Shown piece by piece: positions 1 to 13,463 of a stretch of DNA of 64,000 nt. The stretch spans positions 6,282,489 to 6,346,488 of the forward strand of contig NC_049993.1 of the NCBI RefSeq assembly GCF_000003815.2, given 5' to 3'. The translations under genes were made by a program, and so were the position numbers. The notes beneath the pieces are model-generated. The model was given only the letters and a program-made list of their open reading frames with translations. It had not been told where the DNA came from and did not search any database. Position 1 is the first letter of the stretch, and every line of letters starts with the position of its first letter. This stretch comes from Branchiostoma floridae. Lineage: Eukaryota > Chordata > Leptocardii > Amphioxiformes > Branchiostomatidae.

Positions 1-1479
1 CTTAGCTTACCGCTACGTAACCCTTACGCGCGTATATACGCTCGAGTTTCGGCAATCTTCAAAGTTATTCCGAAGGGTCAAACTTGGTATCATTCCAAAG
101 GTCCCTTGGTAGGGAATTGTGAGCCACAAACCGCAAAATTATATTGTGCATTGTTGCCGAGATATTCTCGAGTATAGCTTTACCTTAGCTTACCGCTACG
201 TAACCCTTACGCGCGTATATACGCTCGAGTTTCGGCAATCTTCAAAGTTATTCCGGAGGGTCAAACTTGGTATCATTCCAAAGGTCCCTTGGTAGGGAAT
301 TGTAAGCCACAAACCGCAAAATTATATTGTGCATTGTTGCCGAGATATTCTCGAGTATAGCTTTACCTTAGCTTACCGCTACGTAACCCTTACGCGCGTA
401 TATACGCTCGAGTTTCGGCAATCTTCAAAGTTATTCCGGAGGGTCAAACTTGGTATCATTCCAAAGGTCCCTTGGTAGGGAATTGTAAGCCACAAACCGC
501 AAAATTATATTGTGCATTGTTGCCGAGATATTCTCGAGTATAGCTTTACCTTAGCTTACCGCTACGTAACCCTTACGCGCGTATATACGCTCGAGTTTCG
601 GCAATCTTCAAAGTTATTCCGGAGGGTCAAACTTGGTATCATTCCAAAGGTCCCTTGGTAGGGAATTGTAAGCCACAAACCGCAAAATTATATTGTGCAT
701 TGTTGCCGAGATATTCTCGAGTATAGCTTTACCTTAGCTTACCGCTACGTAACCCTTACGCGCGTATATACGCTCGAGTTTCGGCAATCTTCAAAGTTAT
801 TCCGGAGGGTCAAACTTGGTATCATTCCAAAGGTCCCTTGGTAGGGAATTGTAAGCCACAAACCGCAAAATTATATTGTGCATTGTTGCCGAGATATTCT
901 CGAGTATAGCTTTACCTTAGCTTACCGCTACGTAACCCTTACGCGCGTATATACGCTCGAGTTTCGGCAATCTTCAAAGTTATTCCGGAGGGTCAAACTT
1001 GGTATCATTCCAAAGGTCCCTTGGTAGGGAATTGTAAGCCACAAACCGCAAAATTATATTGTGCATTGTTGCCGAGATATTCTCGAGTATAGCTTTACCT
1101 TAGCTTACCGCTACGTAACCCTTACGCGCGTATATACTCTCGAGTTTCGGCAATCTTCAAAGTTATTCCGGAGGGTCAAACTTGGTATCATTCCAAAGGT
1201 CCCTTGGTAGGGAATTGTAAGCCACAAACCGCAAAATTATATTGTGCATTGTTGCCGAGATATTCTCGAGTATAGCTTTACCTTAGCTTACCGCTACGTA
1301 ACCCTTACGCGCGTATATACGCTCGAGTTTCGGCAATCTTCAAAGTTATTCCGAAGGGTCAAACTTGGTATCATTCCAAAGGTCCCTTGGTAGGGAATTG
1401 TGAGCCACAAACCGCAAAATTATATTGTGCATTGTTGCCGAGATATTCTCGAGTATAGCTTTACCTTAGCTTACCGCTA

Positions 1480-1640
1480 NNNNNNNNNNNNNNNNNNNNN
1501 NNNNNNNNNNNNNNNNNNNNNNNNNNNNNNNNNNNNNNNNNNNNNNNNNNNNNNNNNNNNNNNNNNNNNNNNNNNNNNNNNNNNNNNNNNNNNNNNNNNN
1601 NNNNNNNNNNNNNNNNNNNNNNNNNNNNNNNNNNNNNNNN
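1480..1640. other. Assembly gap (161 N) inside satellite
   Basis: Run of N within the array. Together with the 183-bp unit it would hold a little under one repeat copy, so the copy number is approximate. Confidence 0.99.
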
Positions 1641-2748
1641 GCTTTACCTTAGCTTACCGCTACGTAATCCTTACGCGCGTATATACGCTCGAGTTTCGGC
1701 AATCTTCAAAGTTGTTCCGGAGGGTCAAACTTGGTATCACTCGAAAAGTCCCTTGGTAGGGAATTGTAAGCCACAAACCGCAAAATTATATTGTGCATTG
1801 TTGCCGAGATATTCTCGAGTATAGCTTTACCTTAGCTTACCGCTACGTAACCCTTACGCGCGTATATACGCTCGAGTTTCGGCAATCTTCAAAGTTATTC
1901 CGGAGGGTCAAACTTGGTATCATTCCAAAGGTCCCTTGGTAGGGAATTGTAAGCCACAAACCGCAAAATTATATTGTGCATTGTTGCCGAGATATTCTCG
2001 AGTATAGCTTTACCTTAGCTTACCGCTACGTAACCCTTACGCGCGTATATACGCTCGAGTTTCGGCAATCTTCAAAGTTATTCCGGAGGGTCAAACTTGG
2101 TATCATTCCAAAGGTCCCTTGGTAGGGAATTGTAAGCCACAAACCGCAAAATTATATTGTGCATTGTTGCCGAGATATTCTCGAGTATAGCTTTACCTTA
2201 GCTTACCGCTACGTAACCCTTACGCGCGTATATACGCTCGAGTTTCGGCAATCTTCAAAGTTATTCCGGAGGGTCAAACTTGGTATCATTCCAAAGGTCC
2301 CTTGGTAGGGAATTGTAAGCCACAAACCGCAAAATTATATTGTGCATTGTTGCCGAGATATTCTCGAGTATAGCTTTACCTTAGCTTACCGCTACGTAAC
2401 CCTTACGCGCGTATATACGCTCGAGTTTCGGCAATCTTCAAAGTTATTCCGGAGGGTCAAACTTGGTATCATTCCAAAGGTCCCTTGGTAGGGAATTGTA
2501 AGCCACAAACCGCAAAATTATATTGTGCATTGTTGCCGAGATATTCTCGAGTATAGCTTTACCCTTAGCTTACCGGCTACGTAACCCCTTACGCGCGTAT
2601 ATACGCTTAGAGTTTGGGCAATCTTCAAAGTTATTCCGGAGGGTCAAACTTGGTATCATTCCAAAGGTCCCTGGGTAGGGAATTGTAAGCCACAAACCGC
2701 AAAATTATATTGTGCATTGTCGCCGAGATATTCTCGAGTATAGCTTTA

Positions 2749-2901
2749 NNNNNNNNNNNNNNNNNNNNNNNNNNNNNNNNNNNNNNNNNNNNNNNNNNNN
2801 NNNNNNNNNNNNNNNNNNNNNNNNNNNNNNNNNNNNNNNNNNNNNNNNNNNNNNNNNNNNNNNNNNNNNNNNNNNNNNNNNNNNNNNNNNNNNNNNNNNN
2901 N
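2749..2901. other. Assembly gap (153 N) inside satellite
   Basis: Second run of N. The flanking units (2560-2748 and 2902-3170) are the most diverged in the array, with small indels such as an inserted ACTAGT near 3149. Confidence 0.99.
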
Positions 2902-5900
2902 GTCGCCGAGATATTCTCGAGTATAGCTTTACCTTAGCTTTCCGTTACGTAACCCTTACGCGCGTATATACGCTCGAGTTTGGGCAATCTCAAAAGGTAT
3001 TCCGGAGGGTCAAACTTGGTATCATTCCCAAGGTCCCTTGGTAGGGAATTGTAAGCCACAAACCGCAAAATTATATTGTGCATTGTCGCCGAGATATTCT
3101 CGAGTATAGCTTTACCTTAGCTTACCGCTACGTAACCCTTACGCGCGTACTAGTATATACGCTTGAGTTTCGGCAATCTTCAAAGTTATTCCGGAGGGTC
3201 AAACTTGGTATCATTCCAAAGGTCCCTTGGTAGGGAATTGTAAGCCACAAACCGCAAAATTATATTGTGCATTGTTGCCGAGATATTCTCGAGTATAGCT
3301 TTACCTTAGCTTACCGCTACGTAACCCTTACGCGCGTATATACGCTCGAGTTTCGGCAATCTTCCAAGTTATTCCGGAGGGTCAAACTTGGCATCATTCC
3401 AAAGGTCCCTTGGTAGGGAATTGTAAGCCACAAACCGCAAAATTATATTGTGCATTGTTGCAGAGATATTCTCGAGTATAGCTTTACCTTAGCTTACCGC
3501 TACGCAACCCTTACGCGCGTATATACGCTCGAGTTTCGGCAATCTTCAAAGTTATTCCGGAGGGTCAAACTTGGTATCATTCCAAATGTCCCTTGGTAGG
3601 GAATTGTAAGCCACAAACCGCAAAATTATATTGTGCATTGTTGCCGAGATATTCTCGAGTATAGTTTTACCTTAGATTACCGCTACGTAACCCTTACGCG
3701 CGTATATACGCTCGAGTTTCGTCAATCTTCAAAGTTATTCCGGAGGGTCAAACTGGTATCATCGAAAGGTCCCTTGGTAGGGAATTGTAAGCCACAAACC
3801 GCAAAATTATATTGTGCATTGTTGCCGAGATATTCTCGAGTATAGCTTTACCTTAGCTTACCGCTACGTAACCCTTACGCGCGTATATACGCTCGAGTTT
3901 CGGCAATCTTCAAAGTTATTCCGGAGGGTCAAACTTGGTATCATTCCAAAGGTCCCTTGGTAGGGAATTGTAAGCCACAAACCGCAAAATTATATTGTGC
4001 ATTGTTGCCGAGATATTCTCGAGTATAGCTTTACCTTAGCTTACCGCTACGTAACCCTTACGCGCGTATATACGCTCGAGTTTCGGCAATCTTCAAAGTT
4101 ATTCCGGAGGGTCAAACTTGGTATCATTCCAAAGGTCCCTTGGTAGGGAATTGTAAGCCACAAACCGCAAAATTATATTGTGCATCGTTGCCGAGATATT
4201 CTCGAGTATAGCTTTACCTTAGCTTACCGCTACGTAACCCTTACGCGCGTATATACGCTCGAGTTTCGGCAATCTTCAAAGTTATTCCGGAGGGTCAAAC
4301 TTGGTATCATTCCAAAGGTCCCTTGGTAGGGAATTGTAAGCCACAAACCGCAAAATTATATTGTGCATTGTTGCCGAGATATTCTCGAGTATAGCTTTAC
4401 CTTAGCTTACCGCTACGTAACCCTTACGCGCGTATATACGCTCGAGTTTCGGCAATCTTCAAAGTTATTCCGGAGGGTCAAACTTGGTATCATTCCAAAG
4501 GTCCCTTGGTAGGGAATTGTAAGCCACAAACCGCAAAATTATATTGTGCATTGTTGCCGAGATATTCTCGAGTATAGCTTTACCTTAGCTTACCGCTACG
4601 TAACCCTTACGCGCGTATATACGCTCGAGTTTCGGCAATCTTCAAAGTTATTCCGGAGGGTCAAACTTGGTATCATTCCAAAGGTCCCTTGGTAGGGAAT
4701 TGTAAGCCACAAACCGCAAAATTATATTGTGCATTGTTGCCGAGATATTCTCGAGTATAGCTTTACCTTAGCTTACCGCTACGTAACCCTTACGCGCGTA
4801 TATACGCTCGAGTTTCGGCAATCTTCAAAGTTATTCCGGAGGGTCAAACTTGGTATCATTCCAAAGGTCCCTTGGTAGGGAATTGTAAGCCACAAACCGC
4901 AAAATTATATTGTGCATCGTTGCCGAGATATTCTCGAGTATAGCTTTACCTTAGCTTACCGCTACGTAACCCTTACGCGCGTATATACGCTCGAGTTTCG
5001 GCAATCTTCAAAGTTATTCCGGAGGGTCAAACTTGGTATCATTCCAAAGGTCCCTTGGTAGGGAATTGTAAGCCACAAACCGCAAAATTATATTGTGCAT
5101 TGTTGCCGAGATATTCTCGAGTATAGCTTTACCTTAGCTTACCGCTACGTAACCCTTACGCGCGTATATACGCTCGAGTTTCGGCAATCTTCAAAGTTAT
5201 TCCGGAGGGTCAAACTTGGTATCATTCCAAAGGTCCCTTGGTAGGGAATTGTAAGCCACAAACCGCAAAATTATATTGTGCATTGTTGCCGAGATATTCT
5301 CGAGTATAGCTTTACCTTAGCTTACCGCTACGTAACCCTTACGCGCGTATATACGCTCGAGTTTCGGCAATCTTCAAAGTTATTCCGGAGGGTCAAACTT
5401 GGTATCATTCCAAAGGTCCCTTGGTAGGAAGTTGTAAGCCACAAACCGCAAAATTATATTGTGCATTGTTGCCGAGATATTCTCGAGTATAGCTTTACCT
5501 TAGCTTACCGCTACGTAACCCTTACGCGCGTATATACGCTCGAGTTTCGGCAATCTTCAAAGTTATTCCGGAGGGTCAAACTTGGTATCATTCCAAAGGT
5601 CCCTTGGTAGGGAATTGTAAGCCACAAACCGCAAAATTATATTGTGCATTGTTGCCGAGATATTCTCGAGTATAGCTTTACCTTAGCTTACCGCTACGTA
5701 ACCCTTACGCGCGTATATACGCTCGAGTTTCGGCAATCTTCAAAGTTATTCCGGAGGGTCAAACTTGGTATCATTCCAAAGGTCCCTTGGTAGGGAATTG
5801 TAAGCCACAAACCGCAAAATTATATTGTGCATTGTTGCCGAGATATTCTCGAGTATAGCTTTACCTTAGCTTACCGCTACGTAACCCTTACGCGCGTATA

Positions 5901-8900
5901 TACGCTCGAGTTTCGGCAATCTTCAAAGTTATTCCGGAGGGTCAAACTTGGTATCATTCCAAAGGTCCCTTGGTAGGGAATTGTAAGCCACAAACCGCAA
6001 AATTATATTGTGCATTGTTGCCGAGATATTCTCGAGTATAGCTTTACCTTAGCTTACCGCTACGTAACCCTTACGCGCGTATATACGCTCGAGTTTCGGC
6101 AATCTTCAAAGTTATTCCGGAGGGTCAAACTTGGTATCATTCCAAAGGTCCCTTGGTAGGGAATTGTAAGCCACAAACCGCAAAATTATATTGTGCATTG
6201 TTGCCGAGATATTCTCGAGTATAGCTTTACCTTAGCTTACCGCTACGTAACCCTTACGCGCGTATATACGCTCGAGTTTCGGCAATCTTCAAAGTTATTC
6301 CGGAGGGTCAAACCTGGTATCATTCCAAAGGTCCCTTGGTAGGGAATTGTAAGCCACAAACCGCAAAATTATATTGTGCATTGTTGCCGAGATATTCTCG
6401 AGTATAGCTTTACCTTAGCTTACCGCTACGTAACCCTTACGCGCGTATATACGCTCGAGTTTCGGCAATCTTCAAAGTTATTCCGGACGGTCAAACTTGG
6501 TATCATTCCAAAGGTCCCTTGGTAGGGAATTGTAAGCCACAAACCGCAAAATTATATTGTGCATTGTTGCCGAGATATTCTCGAGTATAGCTTTACCTTA
6601 GCTTACCGCTACGTAACCCTTACGCGCGTATATACGCTCGAGTTTCGGCAATCTTCCAAGTTATTCCGGAGGGTCAAACTTGGCATCATTCCAAAGGTCC
6701 CTTGGTAGGGAATTGTAAGCCACAAACCGCAAAATTATATTGTGCATTGTTGCCGAGATATTCTCGAGTATAGCTTTACCTTAGCTTACCGCTACGCAAC
6801 CCTTACGCGCGTATATACGCTCGAGTTTCGGCAATCTTCAAAGTTATTCCGGAGGGTCAAACTTGGTATCATTCCAAATGTCCCTTGGTAGGGAATTGTA
6901 AGCCACAAACCGCAAAATTATATTGTGCATTGTTGCCGAGATATTCTCGAGTATAGCTTTACCTTAGATTACCGCTACGTAACCCTTACGCGCGTATATA
7001 CGCTCGAGTTTCGGCAATCTTCAAAGTTATTCCGGAGGGTCAAACTTGGTATCATTCCAAAGGTCCCTTGGTAGGGAATTGTAAGCCACAAACCGCAAAA
7101 TTATATTGTGCATTGTTGCCGAGATATTCTCGAGTATAGCTTTACCTTAGCTTACCGCTACGTAACCCTTACGCGCGTATATACGCTCGAGTTTCGGCAA
7201 TCTTCAAAGTTATTCCGGAGGGTCAAACTTGGTATCATTCCAAAGGTCCCTTGGTAGGGAATTGTAAGCCACAAACCGCAAAATTATATTGTGCATTGTT
7301 GCCGAGATATTCTCGAGTATAGCTTTACCTTAGCTTACCGCTACGTAACCCTTACGCGCGTATATACGCTCGAGTTTCGGCAATCTTCAAAGTTATTCCG
7401 GAGGGTCAAACTTGGTATCATTCCAAAGGTCCCTTGGTAGGGAATTGTAAGCCACAAACCGCAAAATTATATTGTGCATTGTTGCCGAGATATTCTCGAG
7501 TATAGCTTTACCTTAGCTTACCGCTACGTAACCCTTACGCGCGTATATACGCTCGAGTTTCGGCAATCTTCAAAGTTATTCCGGAGGGTCAAACTTGGTA
7601 TCATTCCAAAGGTCCCTTGGTAGGGAATTGTAAGCCACAAACCGCAAAATTATATTGTGCATTGTTGCCGAGATATTCTCGAGTATAGCTTTACCTTAGC
7701 TTACCGCTACGCTACCCTTACGCGCGTATATACGCTCGAGTTTCGGCAATCTTCAAAGTTATTCCGGAGGATCAAACTTGGTATCATTCCAAAGGTCCCT
7801 TGGTAGGGAATTGTAAGCCACAAACCGCAAAATTATATTATGCATTGTTTGCCGAGATATTCTCGAGTATAGCTTTACCTTAGCTCACCGCTACGTAACC
7901 CTTACGCGCGTTTATACTCTCGAGTTTCGGCAATCTTCAAAGTTATTCCGGAGGGTCAAACTTGGTATCATTCCAAAGGTCCCTTGGTAGGGAATTGTAA
8001 GCCACAAACCGCAAAATTATATTGTGCATTGTTGCCGAGATATTCTCGAGTATAGCTTTACCTTATCTTACCGCTACGTAACCCTTACGCGCGTATATAC
8101 GCTCGAGTTTCGGCAATCTTCAAAGTTATTCCGGAGGGTCAAACTTGGTATCATTCCAAAGGTCCCTTGGTAGGGAATTGTAAGCCACAAACCGCAAAAT
8201 TATATTGTGCATTGTTGCCGAGATATTCTCGAGTATAGCTTTACCTTAGCTTACCGCTACGTAACCCTTACGCGCGTATATACGCTCGAGTTTCGGCAAT
8301 CTTCAAAGTTATTCCGGAGGGTCAAACTTGGTATCATTCCAAAGGTCCCTTGGTAGGGAATTGTAAGCCACAAACCGCAAAATTATATTGTGCATTGTTG
8401 CCGAGATATTCTCGAGTATATCTTTACCTTAGCTTACCGCTACGTAACCCTTACGCGCGTATATACGCTCGAGTTTCGGCAATCTTCAAAGTTATTCCGG
8501 AGGGTCAAACTTGGTATCATTCCAAAGGTCCCTTGGTAGGGAATTGTAAGCCACAAACCGCAAAATTATATTGTGCATTGTTGCCGAGATATTCTCGAGT
8601 ATAGCTTTACCTTAGCTTACCGCTACGTAACCCTTACGCGCGTATATACGCTCGAGTTTCGGCAATCTTCAAAGTTGTTCCGGAGGGTCAAACTTGGTAT
8701 CATTCCAAAGGTCCCTTGGTAGGGAATTGTAAGCCACAAACCGCAAAATTATATTGTGCATTGTTGCCGAGATATTCTCGAGTATAGCTTTACCTTAGCC
8801 TACCGCTACGTAACCCTTACGCGCGTATATACGCTCGAGTTTCGGCAATCTTCAAAGTTATTCCGGAGGGTCAAACTTGGTATCATTCCAAAGGTCCCTT

Positions 8901-11900
8901 GGTAGGGAATTGTAAGCCACAAACCGCAAAATTATATTGTGCATTGTTGCCGAGATATTCTCGAGTATAGCTTTACCTTAGCTTACCGCTACGTAACCCT
9001 TACGCGCGTATATACGCTCGAGTTTCGGCAATCTTCAAAGTTATTCCGGAGGGTCAAACTTGGTATCATTCCAAAGGTCCCTTGGTAGGGAATTGTAAGC
9101 CACAAACCGCAAAATTATATTGTGCATTGTTGCCGAGATATTCTCGAGTATAGCTTTACCTTAGCTTACCGCTACGTAACCCTTACGCGCGTATATACGC
9201 TCGAGTTTCGGCAATCTTCAAAGTTATTCCGGAGGGTCAAACTTGGTATCATTCCAAAGGTCCCTTGGTAGGGAATTGTAAGCCACAAACCGCAAAATTA
9301 TATTGTGCATTGTTGCCGAGATATTCTCGAGTATAGCTTTACCTTAGCTTACCGCTACGTAACCCTTACGCGCGTATATACGCTCGAGTTTCGGCAATCT
9401 TCAAAGTTATTCCGGAGGGTCAAACTTGGTATCATTCCAAAGGTCCCTTGGTAGGGAATTGTAAGCCACAAACCGCAAAATTATATTGTGCATTGTTGCC
9501 GAGATATTCTCGAGTATAGCTTTACCTTAGCTTACCGCTACGTAACCCTTACGCGCGTATATACGCTCGAGTTTCGGCAATCTTCAAAGTTATTCCGGAG
9601 GGTCAAACTTGGTATCATTCCAAAGGTCCCTTGGTAGGGAATTGTAAGCCACAAACCGCAAAATTATATTGTGCATTGTTGCCGAGATATTCTCGAGTAT
9701 AGCTTTACCTTAGCTTACCGCTACGTAACCCTTACGCGCGTATATACGCTCGAGTTTCGGCAATCTTCAAAGTTATTCCGGAGGGTCAAACTTGGTATCA
9801 TTCCAAAGGTCCCTTGGTAGGGAATTGTAAGCCACAAACCGCAAAATTATATTGTGCATTGTTGCCGAGATATTCTCGAGTATAGCTTTACCTTAGCTTA
9901 CCGCTACGTAACCCTTACGCGCGTATATACGCTAGAGTTTCGGCAATCTTCAATGTTATTCCGGAGGGTCAAACTTGGTATCAGTCCAAAGGTCCCTTGG
10001 TAGGGAATTGTAAGCCACAAACCGCAAAATTATATTGTGCATTGTTGCCGAGATATTCTCGAGTATAGCTTTACCTTAGCTTACCGCTACGTAACCCTTA
10101 CGCGCGTATATACGCTCGAGTTTCGGCAATCTTCAAAGTTATTCCGGAGGGTCAAACTTGGTATCATTCCAAAGGTCCCTTGGTAGGGAATTGTAAGCCA
10201 CAAACCGCAAAATTATATTGTGCATTGTTGCCGAGATATTCTCGAGTATAGCTTTACCTTAGCTTACCGCTACGTAACCCTTACGCGCGTATATACGCTC
10301 GAGTTTCGGCAATCTTCAAAGTTATTCCGGAGGGTCAAACTTGGTATCATTCCAAAGGTCCCTTGGTAGGGAATTGTAAGCCACAAACCGCAAAATTATA
10401 TTGTGCATTGTTGCCGAGATATTCTCGAGTATAGCTTTACCTTAGCTTACCGCTACGTAACCCTTACGCGCGTATATACGCTCGAGTTTCGGCAATCTTC
10501 AAAGTTATTCCGGAGGGTCAAACTTGGTATCATTCCAAAGGTCCCTTGGTAGGGAATTGTAAGCCACAAACCGCAAAATTATATTGTGCATTGTTGCCGA
10601 GATATTCTCGAGTATAGCTTTACCTTAGCTTACCGCTACGTAACCCTTACGCGCGTATATACGCTAGAGTTTCGGCAATCTTCAATGTTATTCCGGAGGG
10701 TTCAAACTTGGTATCAGTCCAAAGGTCCCTTGGTAGGGAATTGTAAGCCACAAACCGCAAAAATATATTGTGCATTGTTGCCGAGATATTCTCGAGTATA
10801 GCTTTACCTTAGCTTACCGCTACGTAACCCTTACGCGCGTATATACGCTCGAGTTTCGGCAATCTTCAAAGTATTTCCGGAGGGTCAAACTTGGTATCAT
10901 TCCAAAGGTCCCTTGGTAGGGAATTGTAAGCCACAAACCGCAAAATTATATTGTGCATCGTTGCCGAGATATTCTCGAGTATAGCTTTACCTTAGCTTAC
11001 CGCTACGTAACCCTTACGCGCGTATATACGCTCGAGTTTCGGCAATCTTCAAAGTTATTCCGGAGGGTCAAACTTGGTATCATTCCAAAGGTCCCTTGGT
11101 AGGGAATTGTAAGCCACAAACCGCAAAATTATATTGTGCATTGTTGCCGAGATATTCTCGAGTATAGCTTTACCTTAGCTTACCGCTACGTAACCCTTAC
11201 GCGCGTATATACGCTCGAGTTTCGGCAATCTTCAAAGTTATTCCGGAGGGTCAAACTTGGTATCATTCCAAAGGTCCCTTGGTAGGGAATTGTAAGCCAC
11301 AAACCGCAAAATTATATTGTGCATTGTTGCCGAGATATTCTCGAGTATAGCTTTACCTTAGCTTACCGCTACGTAACCCTTACGCGCGTATATACGCTCG
11401 AGTTTCGGCAATCTTCAAAGTTATTCCGGAGGGTCAAACTTGGTATCATTCCAAAGGTCCCTTGGTAGGGAATTGTAAGCCACAAACCGCAAAATTATAT
11501 TGTGCATTGTTGCCGAGATATTCTCGAGTATAGCTTTACCTTAGCTTACCGCTACGTAACCCTTACGCGCGTATATACGCTCGAGTTTCGGCAATCTTCA
11601 AAGTTATTCCGGAGGGTCAAACTTGGTATCATTCCAAAGGTCCCTTGGTAGGGAATTGTAAGCCACAAACCGCAAAATTATATTGTGCATTGTTGCCGAG
11701 ATATTCTCGGGTATAGCTTTACCTTAGCTTACCGCTACGTAACCCTTACGCGCGTATATACGCTCGAGTTTCGGCAATCTTCAAAGTTATTCCGGAGGGT
11801 CAAACTTGGTATCATTCCAAAGGTCCCTTGGTAGGGAATTGTAAGCCACAAACCACAAAATTATATTGTGCATTGTTGCCGAGATATTCTCGAGTATAGC

Positions 11901-13273
11901 TTTACCTTAGCTTACCGCTACGTAACCCTTACGCGCGTATATACGCTCGAGTTTCGGCAATCTTCAAAGTTATTCCGGAGGGTCAAACTTGGTATCATTC
12001 CAAAGGTCCCTTGGTAGGGAATTGTAAGCCACAGACCGCAAAATTATATTGTGCATTGTTGCCGAGATATTCTCGAGTATAGCTTCTGATGTGTCATTTT
12101 TTCGTTGTGTCATTGTTTAGATGTCTGATGAAGGCCTGTATGAGTGTTACTACACAGGCAGGTACAGCGACAGCAAGCAAGGCATCATGAGGCTGGTCGT
12201 CAGAGGTGAGCTTTAATACCCTAGGTACCATCCGTGTAGTAGTTGGATCCTATGTTGGCTTCTGCTACCCGTCTGGAGAAATGCATGCGCATTCAAACCT
12301 TTTGGTGGTTATGTCGACAGTTAATGAGCGAATTAAGGAATGGGTTCTAGAGCGCATGTTTGATGACTACAGGCCCTACCGCAAGCGGACGGAGGGCGTT
12401 CCGGGTGTTGGAACGAGCACCTGAACCCATTCCTTAATTCGCTCATGTGTAGGGACCAATCAGTGCCCTCGTCCAAAATTTGGACGATTCCAGACGTTAG
12501 AGATACCAAGGTTCCCAGACGGAATACAAAAAAAAACAAAACACGACTGTATATAGTGTATGGTAAAAGTCGTGGCGAACTACTATCCGGATGGACAGTA
12601 CATGTATATTAGATCAGAAACATCTTCGAAAGTTATTTTCGGTAGATTTGTTACTTAATGAGACCGGACCGAAATAGTGTTAACATCTGAGAATAGATAG
12701 AATTCATCTTTACTCATGCCTTTCGCCTATAGAGTGTCCTGAAGGGAAGTGGGGTCCTTCAAACTGCACCTCCTCGTGTGAAGAGTGTTACAACGGAGTG
12801 TGTGATGACGAGACGGGGCAGTGTATCTGTGTACCTGGCTTCGGCGGCTTGCACTGCGATCTAGGTAAGAAAACGTCACCGTGCCTTTCAATCAACGTTT
12901 CCTTATCACTACAATAAGATATGATCGTAAGGAAAGCTTACAAAACATGACTCAGACTACAAGACGTAAAAACTGTTCATTGCCACTTTTACTATTGGTT
13001 AATTTCTAACTAAATGTTACACAATCTGTTACTTTGTGTTTTACATTTCCTTCAACCAGTGACTATAAAAAACGACAATAAGTGTGTTACTAACCCAAGA
13101 AGCTGTACCTTGTTCCTGGAATATTGTGCAGTATACACATTTTGAATATAAGGAAATTTTCTACGTTTGTCTTGTTTGAAGGCTGCCCAACTGCTTACTT
13201 TGGAGACTCCTGTATCAGCCGCTGTGCTCAGGACACCTGCCAGAACAAGATCGTCTGCGGCCCGGACCCGTTA

Positions 13274-13463
13274 AGCCCCCTTTACAAATCAAGAATTTAG
13301 CTCGGCCGAGTTGACGGCGAGCTCTAAACTATGAGGAGAAATGTCCCTGATGCCCACGAACAAATGACAGATTTTCTTCGTCGGCATCAGGGTCATACCT
13401 CCTCGTAAATTAGAGCTCGCTGACAACTAGGCCGAGGTAAATTCTTGATTTGTAAAGGGGGCT
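13274..13463. mobile_element. 190-bp MITE (Harbinger-like by its TTA target duplication) inside an exon
   Basis: Terminal inverted repeats of about 26 bp begin AGCCCCCTTTACAAATC and end GATTTGTAAAGGGGGCT. They are flanked by a 3-bp duplication TTA at 13271-13273 and 13464-13466. The rest folds as an imperfect hairpin (CTCGGCCGAG near the left end, GAGCTC arms inside). Removing the element plus one TTA restores exact colinearity with the paralogous exon 22738-22875 (331 minus 193 equals 138 bp). No transposase is encoded. The 3-bp TTA duplication fits PIF/Harbinger; a Tc1/mariner TA duplication is the alternative. Confidence 0.9.

Larger units (their letters stand above)
1..12085. repeat. 183-bp satellite array, about 66 tandem copies
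   Basis: Head-to-tail copies of a 183-bp unit fill the first 12 kb; successive units start at 1, 184, 367 and 550, and so on. Each unit carries a perfect 12-bp palindrome (GCGTATATACGC) followed by an XhoI-like CTCGAG, and a second CTCGAG. Most units differ by only 0-3 bases. The most diverged units lie around 2560-3160, next to an N gap. The last unit stops at 12085, 35 bp before the splice acceptor of an exon. The unit length is 61 codons and one frame is open apart from a single TAG per unit, so short ORFs appear where that stop mutates. I see no start codon, codon bias or homology that would make this coding. Confidence 0.97.

Noticed and set aside
1400-10801. Several ORFs of 70-119 codons inside the satellite
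   Set aside because: They are read-through of the 183-bp unit or of N runs, arise only where a single stop is mutated, and have no domain or independent conservation.
1-12085. CRISPR array
   Set aside because: The unit is 183 bp with no unique spacers, in an animal genome.
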